Part shown: piece after piece, positions 50,335-63,651 of the stretch
Numbering within the stretch: position 1 is the first letter of the stretch
Layout of the letters: each line of letters starts with the position of its first letter
Assembly (NCBI GenBank): GCA_965153355.1
Contig: OZ231126.1
Coordinates: 46,376,001-46,440,000, forward strand
DNA: 64,000 nt
Source: Flaccisagitta enflata
Lineage: Eukaryota; Chaetognatha; Sagittoidea; Aphragmophora
Reading direction: 5' to 3'
Program-made: the position numbers and the translations under genes
Notes under the pieces: generated by a model
Databases searched by the model: none
Seen by the model: the letters and a program-made list of their open reading frames with translations, nothing else
What the model was told of the DNA's origin: nothing

Positions 50335-51060
50335 CCCTGAAAGGGTCCGTTGCCTGGGTCTGAGTGCGACCTAAAAATGTTATGTAGTCAGCAGAACAAC
50401 AGCCCTATAGAAAAATTAAAAAATGGCATAACTTCCATAATAATTGTCGATCTGGTTGGGAAATTTTACAGTAAACTTCCTTTAAAATTTCACTCATCCT
50501 TTAGCTTGAATAATGCTTAAATTAAAGGTACCAACACCAGCCAGAAATGGGTATATAAATTTTTTAAAACTAAAAATTATAAATTTCTTAGCAACATATG
50601 ATCACACATGATTGCTCGAACGTTACCAATAAGAATTCTACTATCATATTGATTTCTTTATTGTATTTAGCTAAATTCTTTAGTAATAAAACTGCCTATA
50701 ATACCTTTTTAAGCCTAATTTGCATGAAAAATGAGCGTACTTAAGAAAATCCAAGTATGGATCCATATGTAATAATAGCTAGGCTACATAATGATGTATG
50801 ATTTTCTTAAATTTTCCAACATGTAAAATTGACGAATTCCACCCGTCCTCAGTTGGCTTAGCATGACACCAGCCCTAACGGAAAAGCCTTTAATAATTGA
50901 TTCTACGTGGCTGAAAAAAATAAAGCAAGGAATAAAACATGAGGATCATCCTCCCGCTCCACTTCCTCCTCCTACCATTTTTATCATTTATTCATGAATT
51001 ATGTTTAATACGTTTTCCACTCGTAGTAGAAGAATATGTTTTCCCTCTTATTCTTGTATT
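50335..51060. other. Gene-free stretch
   Basis: AT-rich; no ORF, RNA gene or element end recognised. Confidence 0.45.
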
Positions 51061-51062
51061 CT

Positions 51063-51370
51063 TTTTTAAGTCGCGGACTAACGATTCTACTAATAAGGCT
51101 TTGCCCGTCCGTCGGTCTGTCGGTTGGGTGTCGATCGCGGTCAAGCTCGAGTTGGATAGTGAAACAAGGCTGGATACACGGCAACCTAAGTCACGTTCAG
51201 GTCGGCAGGGGCAGTAATAAAAAAGGCTAACCAAGCAGGAGCAGAAATGCCGGAAGCGTCCATAAACGCAAAAAAAAAAAAATAAAGCCAAAATAACTAA
51301 GCGTGATGGACGGACGGACCGACCAACTAACCAACTGACATGGCGGATTATAAAGTCGCGTGACTAAAAA
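51063..51370. mobile_element. Two adjoining family A pieces
   Basis: The first begins AAGTCGCGGACTAACGATTC with CCGTCCGTCGGTCTGTCGG (reverse orientation). The second begins AAACAAGGCTGGATACACGG at about 51162, has GACGGACGGACCGACC and ends GTCGCGTGACTAAAAA at about 51369 with a shortened hairpin. Confidence 0.6.
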
Positions 51371-51389
51371 CGCGTATTTAAGATGCTTC

Positions 51390-51454
51390 AGGTGTGCGTG
51401 TGCGTGTGCGTGCGTGCGTGCGTGTGTGTGTGCGCGCGCGTGCGTTTGCGTGTG

Positions 51455-51519
<65 letters not shown>
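51390..51519. repeat. (GT)n/(GC)n microsatellite
   Basis: GTGC/GCGC then GT repeats. Confidence 0.95.
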
Positions 51520-51746
51520 CAGCTTCTTTTCCACACTTTTCCACACTCTCCCTAATACGACAACAACACCTCCTTTAAGCTTTTGCCTCATTGTTTTCTT
51601 TTCAAGGCCTTGATCGAGCTGTCTTTAATAAACCTCTTAAAGAATTCCCCCTAAACATCTATTACATGATTTTTTTCTCGTTCATCTTCTGCTTTTTTTT
51701 CTCCACTCTCACCCTTATTTCTCCTCCATTTCACTTTCCAGTGTTT

Positions 51747-51945
51747 TTTAAGACCCGTGCTACGCGACTTTACACCCCGCTTTGTCCGTACGTCAGTTGG
51801 TCGTTCGGTCCCCTTTTTTTTTGGCATTAATGAGCTTTTTTAGCTTACTGCTCCCGCCCGCAATACCCTAGAAACCCTCTCTAGTACTGCCCCTGCCCAC
51901 CCGCATGCGACTGGGGTAGCTGGGTACCAGGCCTTGTCTTATTTC
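51747..51945. mobile_element. Family A element, reverse orientation
   Basis: TTTTTAAGACCCGTGCTACG, CGACTTTACACCCCGCTTTG, GTCAGTTGGTCGTTCGGTC, CCTGCCCACCCGCATGCGAC and TACCAGGCCTTGTCTT. Confidence 0.7.
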
Positions 51946-52076
51946 GACGTTGTTTATGCTTTACCAAACCCTCTCCACAAAAGCTCCCGTTCTCGACTGT
52001 TTTCAAAATTTATATCAGGTATTACCCCCTATCCTTACTACTGGTTAAGTTTTTGCCAAAAACCGAATCGAGGTTG

Positions 52077-52291
<215 letters not shown>

Positions 52292-52293
<2 letters not shown>

Positions 52294-53297
52294 TTTTCAA
52301 CTCTGAAAATCCTTCAGATCTTCTGTGTGATTTCACAACGATTAATCTTTCAAGTGTTATCTAAAGTGGCGCAGCATCAGCTTCAAGCACCAAAGTGCGT
52401 CCTCGCACTTCTGATAGGCTGTGTCCGTCTGTCTGTCAGTTGTCTGTCTGTCCAATATATAAACTGTTAAAACTCAAAACAATGGTCATGCCGTCTTTCT
52501 TCATTCCTATCACCTCTCATGCCTCACCGCACTCATTTTCATTCTGTATTTCATTCATTCATTCATTCAAAACGTTCATTCATTCAAAAGGTTCATTCAT
52601 TCAAAAGGTTCATTCATTCAAAACGTTCATTCACAAATTCTTAATCAAGCGAGGAGCACTTATTGGCCATAACTTGGCCTTGTTCCCTCGCGCGCCCTTT
52701 TTCCAACGAATCAAAATCAATAAATAATGCTTTTTGCCATTATGAATAAGTGTCAGTTTGGGAGTAATTCTCTTCTTACTTTTTTTAGTCATTTGTTGAA
52801 GAGTTTCAACTCTAGTAGACTGTTTTTTTTAGGGGTGAGAAAAGTTGAGTATTTCCCCCCTGAATAAGATAAAAATAATTAGTGTCTTGTAATTAGTGTC
52901 TCCATACTCCTTGATGATGATAAGCTGATCAAAAGACCTTTTGCATATTGACACACTCGAGTGTCACATGCTCGCCACCTCAATATGCACATTGTCAACA
53001 TAAAACTCGTGAGTGCGCAATATGAGGTAGCCAGGAATACTGTATCACTAAGTAGTACTATGTACATAGTACAATGCGTGTCACATGCTCGTTACCTCAT
53101 TACCTCAATGGTTCCACATTCAGGTTGATCATATTGCAAAAAATCAGCGACTCTTGAACCAGGATCTGATACGGAGAATCAAAGATCAGATGAATCTGGG
53201 ATGTCGTTAAATTTATTCAAACTAAAAGAATAGGAACACAAAATTTTGTTTTGATATGAGAAGAAGTGAGACAAGGAAAAGGATGTCCTGTCAGAGT

Positions 53298-53350
<53 letters not shown>

Positions 53351-53820
53351 TGAGCAGATGTGACAGACTAGCAGATGAGATCTGAGAAACAGAAGAAGAA
53401 GAAGAAGAAAGAGGAGGAAGAAGAAGAAAACAAACAACTCTAAAAGAGAAGATGAAGAAGAAGAAAGAAGAGAAGGAAAGATGAAGAAAGAATGAAGAAG
53501 AAGAAGAAGAAGAAGAAGAAGAAGAAGAAGAAGAAGAAGAAAAAAGAAAGAAGATGTATGGACTTTTAAGTTCTAATGGATCAAAACGGATGTTTTTTTC
53601 CGCTTTGACAATCACTTTTTTTTTTAAATGAAAAGAAAAAAAAGCTATTAATCAAGTGAAATCGGTAATGACTTGGAATGCAAGAAATGTTTTGACGCTT
53701 CTTGGAAGTTGAATGAGCATTCTAAACTCAAGACGACGACGACGAACATTTTGGAGGAAGATCCTCCTCGTTGAATATTGATTAAATGACGAATTTATAA
53801 TATCGTGCGGCTTTCATCTT
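52292..53820. repeat. Tandem duplication, unit 1
   Basis: Shares with unit 2 (54040-55207) a nearly identical sequence from CAACTCTGAAAATCCTTCAG through GAATAAGTGTCAGTTTGGGA and GATGTCGTTAAATTTATTCA to TATAATATCGTGCGGCTTTC. It differs by carrying an extra family A-prime element (52396-52688) and longer GAA/GA arrays. No coding content. Confidence 0.92.
52396..52688. mobile_element. Family A-prime element present only in duplication unit 1
   Basis: AGTGCGTCCTCGCACT hairpin at the left, GGCTGTGTCCGTCTGTCTG, ATTC microsatellite (52551-52640) and GCACTTATTGGCCATAACTT with GGCCTTGTT at the right. Unit 2 reads GCATCAACTGGCTTTTTCCC at the corresponding place, an approximate empty site. Confidence 0.75.
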
Positions 53821-53964
53821 TTTTCATATATATTCATTGTTTGTTTACTGGATTTTTTCTTATAACAATCTTTCTTTCTTTTTTCTTTTCTTTCTTCTTT
53901 CTTTCTTTTTTCTTCTCTTTGTTTATAACATGTTTTTATAATATTTATACTTTTTATATATATA

Positions 53965-54039
<75 letters not shown>

Positions 54040-54045
<6 letters not shown>

Positions 54046-54736
54046 CAACTCTGAAAATCCTTCAGATCTTTGCGCGATTTCACAACTTGATTAATCTTTT
54101 CAAGGTGTTATCTAAAGTGGCGGCATCAACTGGCTTTTTCCCCCGCGCGCCCTTTTTCCAACGAATCAAAATCAATAAATAATGCTTTTTGCCATTATGA
54201 ATAAGTGTCAGTTTGGGAGTAATTCTCTTCTTACTTTTTTTAGTCATTTGTTGAAGAGTTTCAACTCTAGTAGACTGTTTTTTTTAGGGGTGAGAAAAGT
54301 TGAGTATTTCCCCCCTGAATAAGATAAAAATAATTAGTGTCTTGTAATTAGTGTCTCCATACTCCTTGATGATGATGAGCTGATCAAAAGACCTTTTGCA
54401 TATTGACACACTCGAGTGTCACATGCTCGCCACCTCAATATGCACATTGTCAACATAAAACTCGTGAGTGCGCAATATGAGGTAGCCAGGAATACTGTAT
54501 CACTAAGTAGTACTATGTACATAGTACAATGCGTGTCACATGCTCGTTACCTCAATGGTTCCACATTCAGGTTGATCATATTGCCAAAAATCAGCGACTC
54601 TTGAACCAGGATCTGATACGGAGAATCAAAGATCAGATGAATCTGGGATGTCGTTAAATTTATTCAAACTAAAAGAATAGGAACACAAAATTTTGTTTTG
54701 ATATGAGAAGAAGTGAGACAAGGAAAAGGATGTCCT

Positions 54737-54772
<36 letters not shown>

Positions 54773-54882
54773 CCCGGGCGGGGAAGTGGATAAACGGACA
54801 ATTCTTAGAGATAGGACTCTGAAACAGAAGAAGAAGAAGAAGAAGAGGAAGAAGAAGAAGGAAGAAAAATAAAACTTCCAAA

Positions 54883-54918
<36 letters not shown>

Positions 54919-55207
54919 AAAAGAATAAAAAAGAAAAAAGATGTATGGACTTTTAAGTTCTAATGGATCAAAACGGATGTTTTTTTCCGCTTTGACAATC
55001 ACTTTTTTTTTTAAATGAAAAGAAAAAAAAGCTATTAATCAAGTGAAATCGGTAATGACTTGGAATGCAAGAAATGTTTTGACGCTTCTTGGAAGTTGAA
55101 TGAGCATTCTAAACTTAAGACGACGACGACGAACATTTTGGAGGAAGATCCTCCTCGTTGAATATTGATTAAATGACGAATTTATAATATCGTGCGGCTT
55201 TCATCTT
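54040..55207. repeat. Tandem duplication, unit 2
   Basis: The second copy of the 52292-53820 segment, separated by about 220 bases that include a CT array (53962-54041). It is followed immediately by a family A element starting AGTCGCGTGCTACGCGACT, whereas unit 1 continues into CATATATATTCATTG. Confidence 0.92.
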
Positions 55208-55465
55208 TTTAGTCGCGTGCTACGCGACTCTATAAGCCACTTTTCGGTCGGTCCGTTGGTCCGTCCGTCGGTCCGTCCGTCCGTCACAAAACTGTTTTAA
55301 AGGTTTTTAAAGTGTTTTTTATATTTCTGAATGGTAGAAAGAAACTTTGTGAGGTATATGGCTATTTCAAATGTCTTTTTGAAAAAAATTGTTTGTCTAT
55401 CTGTCTGCCTTACGTTTTTTGAAAGTGCCGACGCACGCGACTTAGGTCTAATGACCTTGTTTCTC
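55206..55465. mobile_element. Family A-type element, reverse orientation, full length
   Basis: TTTTTAGTCGCGTGCTACGC hairpin end, CTCTATAAGCCACTTTTCGG, CCGTCCGTCGGTCCGTCC tract, AAGTGCCGACGCACGCGACT and AGGTCTAATGACCTTGTTT. It matches the interrupted copy at 32524-33531. Confidence 0.82.
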
Positions 55466-55496
55466 CTCTCTCTTCTTCTTTGTTTGCTAGTTTTTT

Positions 55497-55515
55497 CTTT
55501 CTTCCTTTCTTTTTT

Positions 55516-55579
<64 letters not shown>

Positions 55580-55653
55580 TCCTTCTCTCTTTCTTTCTTT
55601 CTTTCTTGCTTTCTTTCTTTTTCTTGCTTTCTTTCTTCCTTTCTTTCTTTTTT

Positions 55654-55728
<75 letters not shown>

Positions 55729-55729
55729 G
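55497..55729. repeat. (CTTT)n microsatellite
   Basis: About 230 bases of CTTT with few interruptions. Confidence 0.97.
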
Positions 55730-55851
55730 ATGGATTGCTGCTTTGCTTGCTCCCTTTCTTTCTCCCTTTTTTATTTCTTTCCTCCTTTTTCTTTCTTTCT
55801 TTTTTATTATTTCTTTTTCTTGCTTTCTTTTTCTTACATTCTTTTTCTTTT

Positions 55852-55987
55852 TAGTCGCGGATACGCGACTCTAGAACTTGCCGTGTCGGTCGGTCGGTCT
55901 GTTGGTCGGTCCGTCCGTCACGTAACATTTCTGTTTTCCGCTCCTGCCCACCCGTCCGCGACTGGGGGGTGTATACGGTCTGGTTTC
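55852..55987. mobile_element. Family A hairpin element, reverse orientation
   Basis: TTTTTAGTCGCGGATACGCG, CTCTAGAACTTGCCGTGTCG, GGTCGGTCTGTTGGTCGG, GCTCCTGCCCACCCGTCCGC and GTGTATACGGTCTGGTTT. Within a CTTT-rich setting. Confidence 0.82.
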
Positions 55988-56051
55988 TTTCTTTCTCTAT
56001 CTTTTTTTCTTCCTTTCTTTGTTTTTTCTCTCCTTTTTCCCTTTTTTATTT

Positions 56052-56059
<8 letters not shown>

Positions 56060-56139
<80 letters not shown>
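56060..56139. repeat. (CT)n microsatellite
   Basis: About 80 bases. Confidence 0.97.
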
Positions 56140-56141
<2 letters not shown>

Positions 56142-56281
56142 AGGAGATTGCCAGAGGACGGAATGAATGAAATTCCCAAAGAATTAACGACATTCAACAA
56201 GGTCGATAAATCTCCACGCCTAAGTCTACCCGGCATAGTATAAGAGAAAATAACCTCGTCGCCGATTTGCACGGACAAGTG

Positions 56282-56361
<80 letters not shown>
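56282..56361. repeat. (TTG)n microsatellite
   Basis: About 26 trinucleotide units with one GAT interruption. Confidence 0.97.
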
Positions 56362-56385
56362 AAAAAAACAGGGCAAGTCTGCCTG

Positions 56386-56515
56386 CCGTAAACAAGGCCA
56401 AGTAGGCCAATAAGGTGCGACGTGTGGATCGTCTAACGAATGCGTTACCCGACCGACCGACCAACAGACCAACCAATCAACCGACGGACACAGTCAGTTA
56501 TGGAGGTGCTTTGTC
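56386..56515. mobile_element. Family A-prime copy
   Basis: AACAAGGCCAAGTAGGCCAA, GACCGACCGACCAACAGACC, CGACGGACACAGTCAGTTAT, then a decayed end. The right hairpin is lost. Confidence 0.6.
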
Positions 56516-57480
<965 letters not shown>

Positions 57481-57999
57481 TCTGTGTGTAGACTGTCGAG
57501 CGCATGTGCAGCTAAAATCAGTGAAACAAGAAGGGGAAAAAAGAAAAAATTCAAAAAATTGTCCCGGCATTTGATGAATGCCCCATCATTTACCCATCTT
57601 CTATCATTTGTCTAATTTTATTGGGCATATTTTTTCTTTCTTTACTCGCTGTAACCTTGGCTGAAACGGTGATAAAATGGTCTACGAGGTACTGGCGAGG
57701 CAGTTGCCATAGATTAAAAAGCCATTACTTTTATCTAGACATGGGTCATAGCAGTATGATTTATTAACTATAAAAGAAGGATCGGAGCTAAAAACAACTC
57801 GCCTCTACAATTCTGTAAAAAAAGAATGGTAAATGAAGACATAGAGACGTTGAGACTAAAATTTGTCAAACAGCAAATGGTAGAGAACCAACTATTTAGC
57901 ACGACCAATCCAATGGCATAGAACTATATCTCGCTTGATTGAACTATGTAATCAGTCACCAAACACCACGTAATCGGTGAAACGTAATTATCCGACGTA

Positions 58000-58417
58000 G
58001 GACTCGCAATAGTTAAGGTTTTCAAATTAACTAGTTAACAGTTAACTAACTACAATTTACACCTAGTTAACTAGCTAAAATAGTTAAAATTTTTTCCCTA
58101 ATAAAAAGCAAGACTAAAGCAAAACCGTAAATTTTTTGATACAATTGGTAAATCAATACTTTAATAATTGTATTATTGTTTGTGGCAAGAAATCTTTGAG
58201 TTTCTATGTTTGTGTGTTACAATTGTCCACATTTTTCTTTGTGACCAAAAAAATTTACCAAAAATCATGTCATTTGAGGAGAAAATAAGTGATTTTTCCC
58301 CAAATTTCCATAGAAATTTTTAACTGTTTTAACTAGTTAATTTCTACTAGTTAACTATAGGGGTTTTCAGAATTTTAACTAGTTAACTAGCTAGTTAAAG
58401 TTAACTATTGCGAGTCC
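58000..58417. mobile_element. Foldback element with TA TSD, ACTAGTTAAC-rich
   Basis: GGACTCGCAATAGTTAAG at the left and TTAACTATTGCGAGTCC at the right; TA at 57998-57999 and 58418-58419. The subterminal regions repeat AGTTAACTAG many times in both arms. No ORF. Confidence 0.85.
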
Positions 58418-58419
58418 TA

Positions 58420-58880
58420 TCCGACGTAATAACCCGAGTCCAGGGATTTTCTGTAATCATAAGGCAGCTCTGAATGTCCTTAATTATACTCTCGAAAATT
58501 TGCGTATGAGCTGTGAATGTGTTGCATTGATTTAAGTGTATGACAGCTGGAACAATATCCCTCACTACACTCACACTGAAAAATACGGAAGAGGGCCTTG
58601 TGAGCCCTCACTGACTAGTTACTACGCGCATCACTCCCAGTTTTCCATTTAGCAAAACTAATTGTATGTATTACCCATTGTTAGAAATGAAGGAACAGTA
58701 ACCGAAATTCTCATTTCATTTTATCCTCATAGATTTGACTTTCCGTAAGCCACTCTTTGACAAGTGGAACAACATCCCTCACGTCGCTATACTGTCCCAC
58801 CGTATGTCTGTGCGTCCGGCTGTCTGTTCGTCTATGTCCTTCTGTCTCCCTGGTTTGCTTATCACTTTTTCTCTCTCTCG

Positions 58881-58913
<33 letters not shown>

Positions 58914-59252
58914 GCTCTCTCACTTGCTATCAACACGATCTCACTTCAGTTGGGCTTTGATGAATAGATGTTGGTAAGACCAGCTTTTTTTTTTCTCACG
59001 AGTTCTGAACTGACTCTCTAGATAGATATATACAGAGGCTCTTCCATGTTGTCTCTCTTCTCGCGAGCCTACTTAGTTCAACCTTAGATAATAATCGGGA
59101 GGCCGTTGACTCGTTGGTCAGTCGGTCTGTGACCCTTACTTATTCATCTATTATTACCAGTAATACCAGTAATAGAAGTTTTAGTTTCGTTTTGCTTTGT
59201 TCGTTTTGTTTTCGTTTTGTTTTTTGGTTCTTCATTTATTTGTGGCTAAGTA
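58420..59252. other. Gene-free stretch
   Basis: Contains a CT array with CG interruptions (58870-58922). No gene seen. Confidence 0.4.
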
Positions 59253-59429
59253 CAGTAAAACCCCGCAATAACGGATGTCAAGGGACCAACAAAATTGATA
59301 CACTTTAGGCGGATTTTCATTATTGCCAACAAAGAAATCAAAAGAAATTTACATGAAGGGACCAAGTTTCTAGATCCGTTATACGTGGATTTCCTTAACT
59401 CTTGGATCCGTTAAAGCGGGGTTTAACTG
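59253..59429. mobile_element. Pogo/Tigger-like MITE with TA TSD
   Basis: Ends CAGTAAAACCCCGC and GCGGGGTTTAACTG; TA at 59251-59252 and 59430-59431. Shares AAGGGACCAAC and TTATTGCCAACAAAGAAAT with the copy at 35526-35692. Confidence 0.85.
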
Positions 59430-59449
59430 TAACTTTATAAGTTGGTGTA

Positions 59450-59560
59450 TCTGAGCATTTCCGCCCCTGGTCAACCTCGTTACAACCCCTGCCCTGCCAC
59501 ATACTGCCGTAGCCCACCCACTAGTAACTACTTACTAGCCATATATCTGGCCTTGTTTCA
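59450..59560. mobile_element. Decayed family A fragment
   Basis: CCCTGCCCTGCCACATACTG, CCGTAGCCCACCCAC and ATATATCTGGCCTTGTTT resemble the left half of family A in reverse orientation. Confidence 0.45.
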
Positions 59561-59693
59561 AATTATCTATGACCTTCAAATATGAGCAAACAGGGTCAAT
59601 TAATTGTCAGCAATTGCTGCTTGGATACTCAATTGTGCAATAGCGTAATTGAATAGCAGTTTCCTTTAAAAACCTGATGTTAAAAAACCTATA

Positions 59694-59854
59694 CTGTGGA
59701 GCACTGCTAAAGTGCACTAACAAGGCATGCCCACCTATAAGGCATGTAACCTACTGTCTCATAAAAGATTTTGTAGTTTTTTCGATAGGGTGGCTTCACC
59801 CTAAGGCATAATGTGGTTCAATCTGTTAAAATGCGCTCTAGTGAAGCTGAACTG
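59694..59854. mobile_element. Small MITE with TA TSD (GAGCTTCACT family)
   Basis: CTGTGGAGCACTGCTAAAGT at the left and GCTCTAGTGAAGCTGAACTG at the right; TA at 59692-59693 and 59855-59856. The interior GGCATGCCCACCTATAAGGC matches the copy at 31760-31932. Confidence 0.75.
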
Positions 59855-60370
59855 TATATTTGGTAAAACGTCGCAAACTGGCTTGGGCTTTTTTCCCTGA
59901 TGGGGAAGGGTGGCGTTTGTGCAACAGTAATTACTCTTTTTCTGTATTTTCCCCATAGAAACATAACGCAGGCCTTCGACTCGCAATTTTTTTTTTTTTT
60001 TTTTTTTTTTTTTGTTCGTCTTCTTTAGCTTCCCCAAAAAACTTTACTTCCCGATCCCGTCTATTTGCTCTCTCATTCCTCCGCCTCTTCTCATCAAAGA
60101 CTTTCATTTTGTTTCTTCTTTTTCATTTTTTTTACCACCTTCAATACACGATTTGACGAGAGCTCCAGGAATCAAGACCACCCTTAGCAAGGCCCTTCAC
60201 ATTCTTAGCCACTCCCAAGTTTTCATTGATTTAGTAGTTTGAATTTGACTCTTTTTGTTGTTAGGTCTCTATTAGCTAGCATGCCAGTGCAGTATCACTT
60301 AATGAAAGGCTGCTTGTAAATTTCTTTATGAATGTTATCACTGATTTGTCCAAAAATGCATTGAACCAGG

Positions 60371-61466
60371 CGCCCAAGGGCAATATGTGGTCAGTAGCTT
60401 GTACCTAAATGACTAAAAGCAATAAAATCAGAATTCTACAAGTAGTTCTTGTTGTGGGGCTGTCTTGGGCTTCAATGGCATCAATTTTGGTCTGAAAACA
60501 TCTTGCTGTCCGCGCTTGAATTTTCCTTCATTAAAAATTTCAAAGTGTTAAATTCTGACTGCAGATTTGAAATCTGCAGAAAGTGTTAACTGAAAGTGCT
60601 TCTTTTTCAATATTCCTTCGGGATCATAGTCAAAATTCATCTTAAAGATATAAAAAGTGTAAGTTCATGATTTTACATATAATAAAGAGAAAAGTAAGTT
60701 TGCAAACTTTGACACTTATTTTGAGCACCTTCTAGTTTGAATATTGAAAAAGGAAAGCACCAATTAACAGTTTTTTCAGCAGATTTCAAATCTGCAGTCA
60801 AAACAGAAATTTAGCACTTTGAAATTTTTGGTTTCCCATAGGTCAAGGAAAATTCAGGTAGGCTGACAGCAAGATACAATTTTTTCAGACCAAAGTGATG
60901 TCATTGGAAGCCCAAGACAGCCCCACAATAAGAACTACTTGTGGAGTTCTGATTTTATTGTTTATTGTCATTTCAGTACAAGCTAGTGGTCAGCAATAGC
61001 CGTTAACACAGGGGGCATTCTGCTTAATTGGGCTTGGGAGCACTATTGCACCACTGAATAACATAAAAAATTGACAAAAAATGAGAATTTCAATAATTTC
61101 CATTGAAAAAATGACAAAATGCAAAAGTTTCTATTGAATAGCATGGAAAATTGAAAAGAATTGAAAAAATGTGTAATCCCCGTTGAATAACATGGACAAT
61201 TGATGAAAAAAAGAAAAAAATGGGAGAATTCCCATTGAATAACATAGGAAATGGACAAGTAAATGAAAAAAATGAAGAATTCCCATTGAATAACATAGGA
61301 AATTGAAAAAGATAGACTTCCCATCGAATAGTATGGTAAATTGAAATGGCGGAGGGGGGGGGGGACAAACAAACGAATGAACGAATGAACGAACATACGA
61401 GTAAACGAATGAAAGTCCCCCTGTGTTCTACAGGACATCGTCCCCTTCGGGTCGCTGCCCAAAAAG
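60371..61466. mobile_element. Family B element interrupted by a hAT-like insertion
   Basis: The outer end CGCCCAAGGGCAATATGTGG continues after the insertion as TCAGCAATAGCC. The core has about 60-nt units built on CCCATTGAATAACATAGG and GAAAAAATGA (61040-61340). The right end is CCCCTGTGTTCTACAGGACA, CGTCCCCTTCGGGTCGCTGC. The uninterrupted copy at 26787 shows the original junction TGTGGTCAGCGATACC. Confidence 0.75.
60395..60985. mobile_element. hAT-like foldback with perfect 8-bp TSD
   Basis: TAGCTTGTACCTAAATGAC at the left and GTCATTTCAGTACAAGCTA at the right are terminal inverted repeats, extended by long inverted arms (AGTAGTTCTTGTTGTGGGGC and its counterpart). GTGGTCAG is duplicated at 60387-60394 and 60986-60993. 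The pre-insertion sequence can be read from the related family B copy at 26787. Confidence 0.88.
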
Positions 61467-61984
61467 GAGACATAGTTTATTTACAAGAGAAAAAATGCCA
61501 CTTTTGAAACACCCGCGATTGGAACATAACCCGATGAGTGCCTTTTCACATCGGATTTGTTCTCATCTTTCACGTTTCAAGTTTATCAAAAAGAAATGAT
61601 AAGAAAGGGAGTAAGATTTCATATCCGTTAAAGGCGGATTCTCGTTACGCTCGGGTTCGTTAACGTGGGGTGAGACTATAAATCCATTTTGATAAATGTT
61701 CCGATCCCTCCAATATTTGTTTACACATCCTAATGGTATTGCTCCCTCGAGTAGAAAACTCGATTTGGCACTGGCACTGGAGGACCGACCCCCAACTGAC
61801 AATCTGACCCATGCAGATGAAAGAATGTAAAAGAAAAATTAAAAACAAGTACCCCGGGGAGACAACGATGCGTCCACATGCGGCTTAGCTTGTTAAGAAT
61901 GATGCAATATTGCATCAACCTTGTGGAATGATGCAATAATGTTATATTTTGCATGATTTCCTTGAGTTTTCGCCATATATGACT
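61467..61984. other. Gene-free stretch
   Basis: No gene. AAGGCGGATTCTCGTTACGC (61629-61648) and GTTCGTTAACGTGGGG suggest a decayed pogo-like MITE. Confidence 0.35.
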
Positions 61985-62061
61985 CGTGCTGACGGACCAA
62001 CAGACCGATGGACGGATGGACAGACAAAGCCTCTTATAGAGATGCGTGGACGCATCTAAAA
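61985..62061. mobile_element. Family A-prime right-end copy
   Basis: GACGGACCAACAGACCGATG, AAAGCCTCTTATAGAG and the hairpin GATGCGTGGACGCATC followed by TAAAAAA. Confidence 0.75.
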
Positions 62062-62289
62062 AAAGACAAAAGAAAAAAGTAATTGTGTATATCTTTTAGT
62101 TTCAAGAGAAGAAGATGGATTTTAAGTGCGGTGTTGTTTACCTTTCTTAGATTTGTAAGCACATCTCTGTGACCTCAGAAAAGAAATCCCCTTGAAAGTT
62201 TTTTTACGTCTGAATGGTATGAATTTGGAGAAGGTGTAATGTGACCCAGAAAATCCATTTAATTTTGTTTTATTCTATTTTAAAAAAAA

Positions 62290-62561
<272 letters not shown>

Positions 62562-62639
62562 TGATTGAATGACTGGATGAAAAGAAAGATAGAATCAGAA
62601 AGAAATTAATTGAAAGAACCAAAGGAGGAAATAACCAAA

Positions 62640-62683
62640 GAAAGAAAGAAGAGAGAAAGAAAGAAAAAAAGGAAGAGAGAGGA

Positions 62684-62731
<48 letters not shown>

Positions 62732-62770
62732 ATAAAAGAAAGAAAGAAAGAATAAAAGAAAGAAAAAAGA
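62640..62770. repeat. (GAAA)n microsatellite
   Basis: AAAG units with a few interruptions. Confidence 0.95.
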
Positions 62771-63363
62771 TGGAAAGAAACAAAAGACAGAATGACAGAC
62801 TCGGATGTGTCAATATGCAAGTAATTTTTTGATGAGACCATCAATATAATAGAGCACAGGGTATTATAAATTCAAAATTTTTAAACACTTTTATTATTCA
62901 AATTCTATTTATTTTATTTGTTTTGAATTATTTTTAGCCATTAATTTGTATAAATAATAAGTATTAAATTATATGTTTTGCAATTCTATGTGCAAACACT
63001 GAAATAATATATATATAAAGATAATAAATTTTGAAATATAAAAAAAACGTTTATAGATTTGAATTTTATTTCTCTATCTTCCTCTTATGTTAATAATCTG
63101 ATCAAAAATACTTTTCCATAATGACACACCCGAACGGCAGAGGCAGAGACAGAGACAGAGAAAGTCACCAAAAAAAGGCTGTTTTTGAAATCTTGAGACA
63201 GATTTCTCCCAATTTTTCGCCGTCTTTTTCCGGCGATTTGTGGACTCTTCCGTCCAACGCGGAGACGACATCCGGGACTTGGAGACTAGTGGCCATCCAT
63301 TTCATTCCGCTCTCCACCTCCCTAAACTATTTGTTATCACGAACGGCTCAAAGGTCGTTAGAA

Positions 63364-63651
63364 ATGAAAATATCGACTGTTTTTGCGGTTTTATTTGTCA
63401 ATTTCTGTCAAGGTCACACTCACAGAGAGCGGTCAAAGGTCGATCAAAATGAAATTGCGTTTAAAAAATACTTTAGAAGAGGTTCTAATATATACTCGTT
63501 AGAACAAACACGCGATACAAAACAAACAAATACAGAAATCATCTGTCCAAGTGTCAATCTTCAGAATTCATCTACACACTCAGCCTACAAAGCATACTGC
63601 GCAGTGACGGAACGTCGGGCGTATTCGTGGACTTTCAAGACCTTGTTGTGA
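63364..63651 (+). CDS. Possible small secreted protein
   Basis: 95 residues from the ATG at 63364. The start MKISTVFAVLFVNFCQGHTH looks like a signal peptide with cleavage after QG. The mature part is basic and has two cysteines (IICPSV and AYCAV). The open frame extends upstream to 63121, but that part has low-complexity Arg/Asp repeats, so the internal start is preferred; CGTTAGAA just before it could be a splice acceptor. No family is recognised. It might be a chance ORF or the first exon of a longer secreted protein. Confidence 0.35.
   Translation: MKISTVFAVLFVNFCQGHTHRERSKVDQNEIAFKKYFRRGSNIYSLEQTRDTKQTNTEIICPSVNLQNSSTHSAYKAYCAVTERRAYSWTFKTLL

Noticed and set aside
55331-56170. 279-codon open frame rich in Phe, Leu and Ser
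   Set aside because: It is translation of CTTT and CT arrays plus two family A elements, not a protein.
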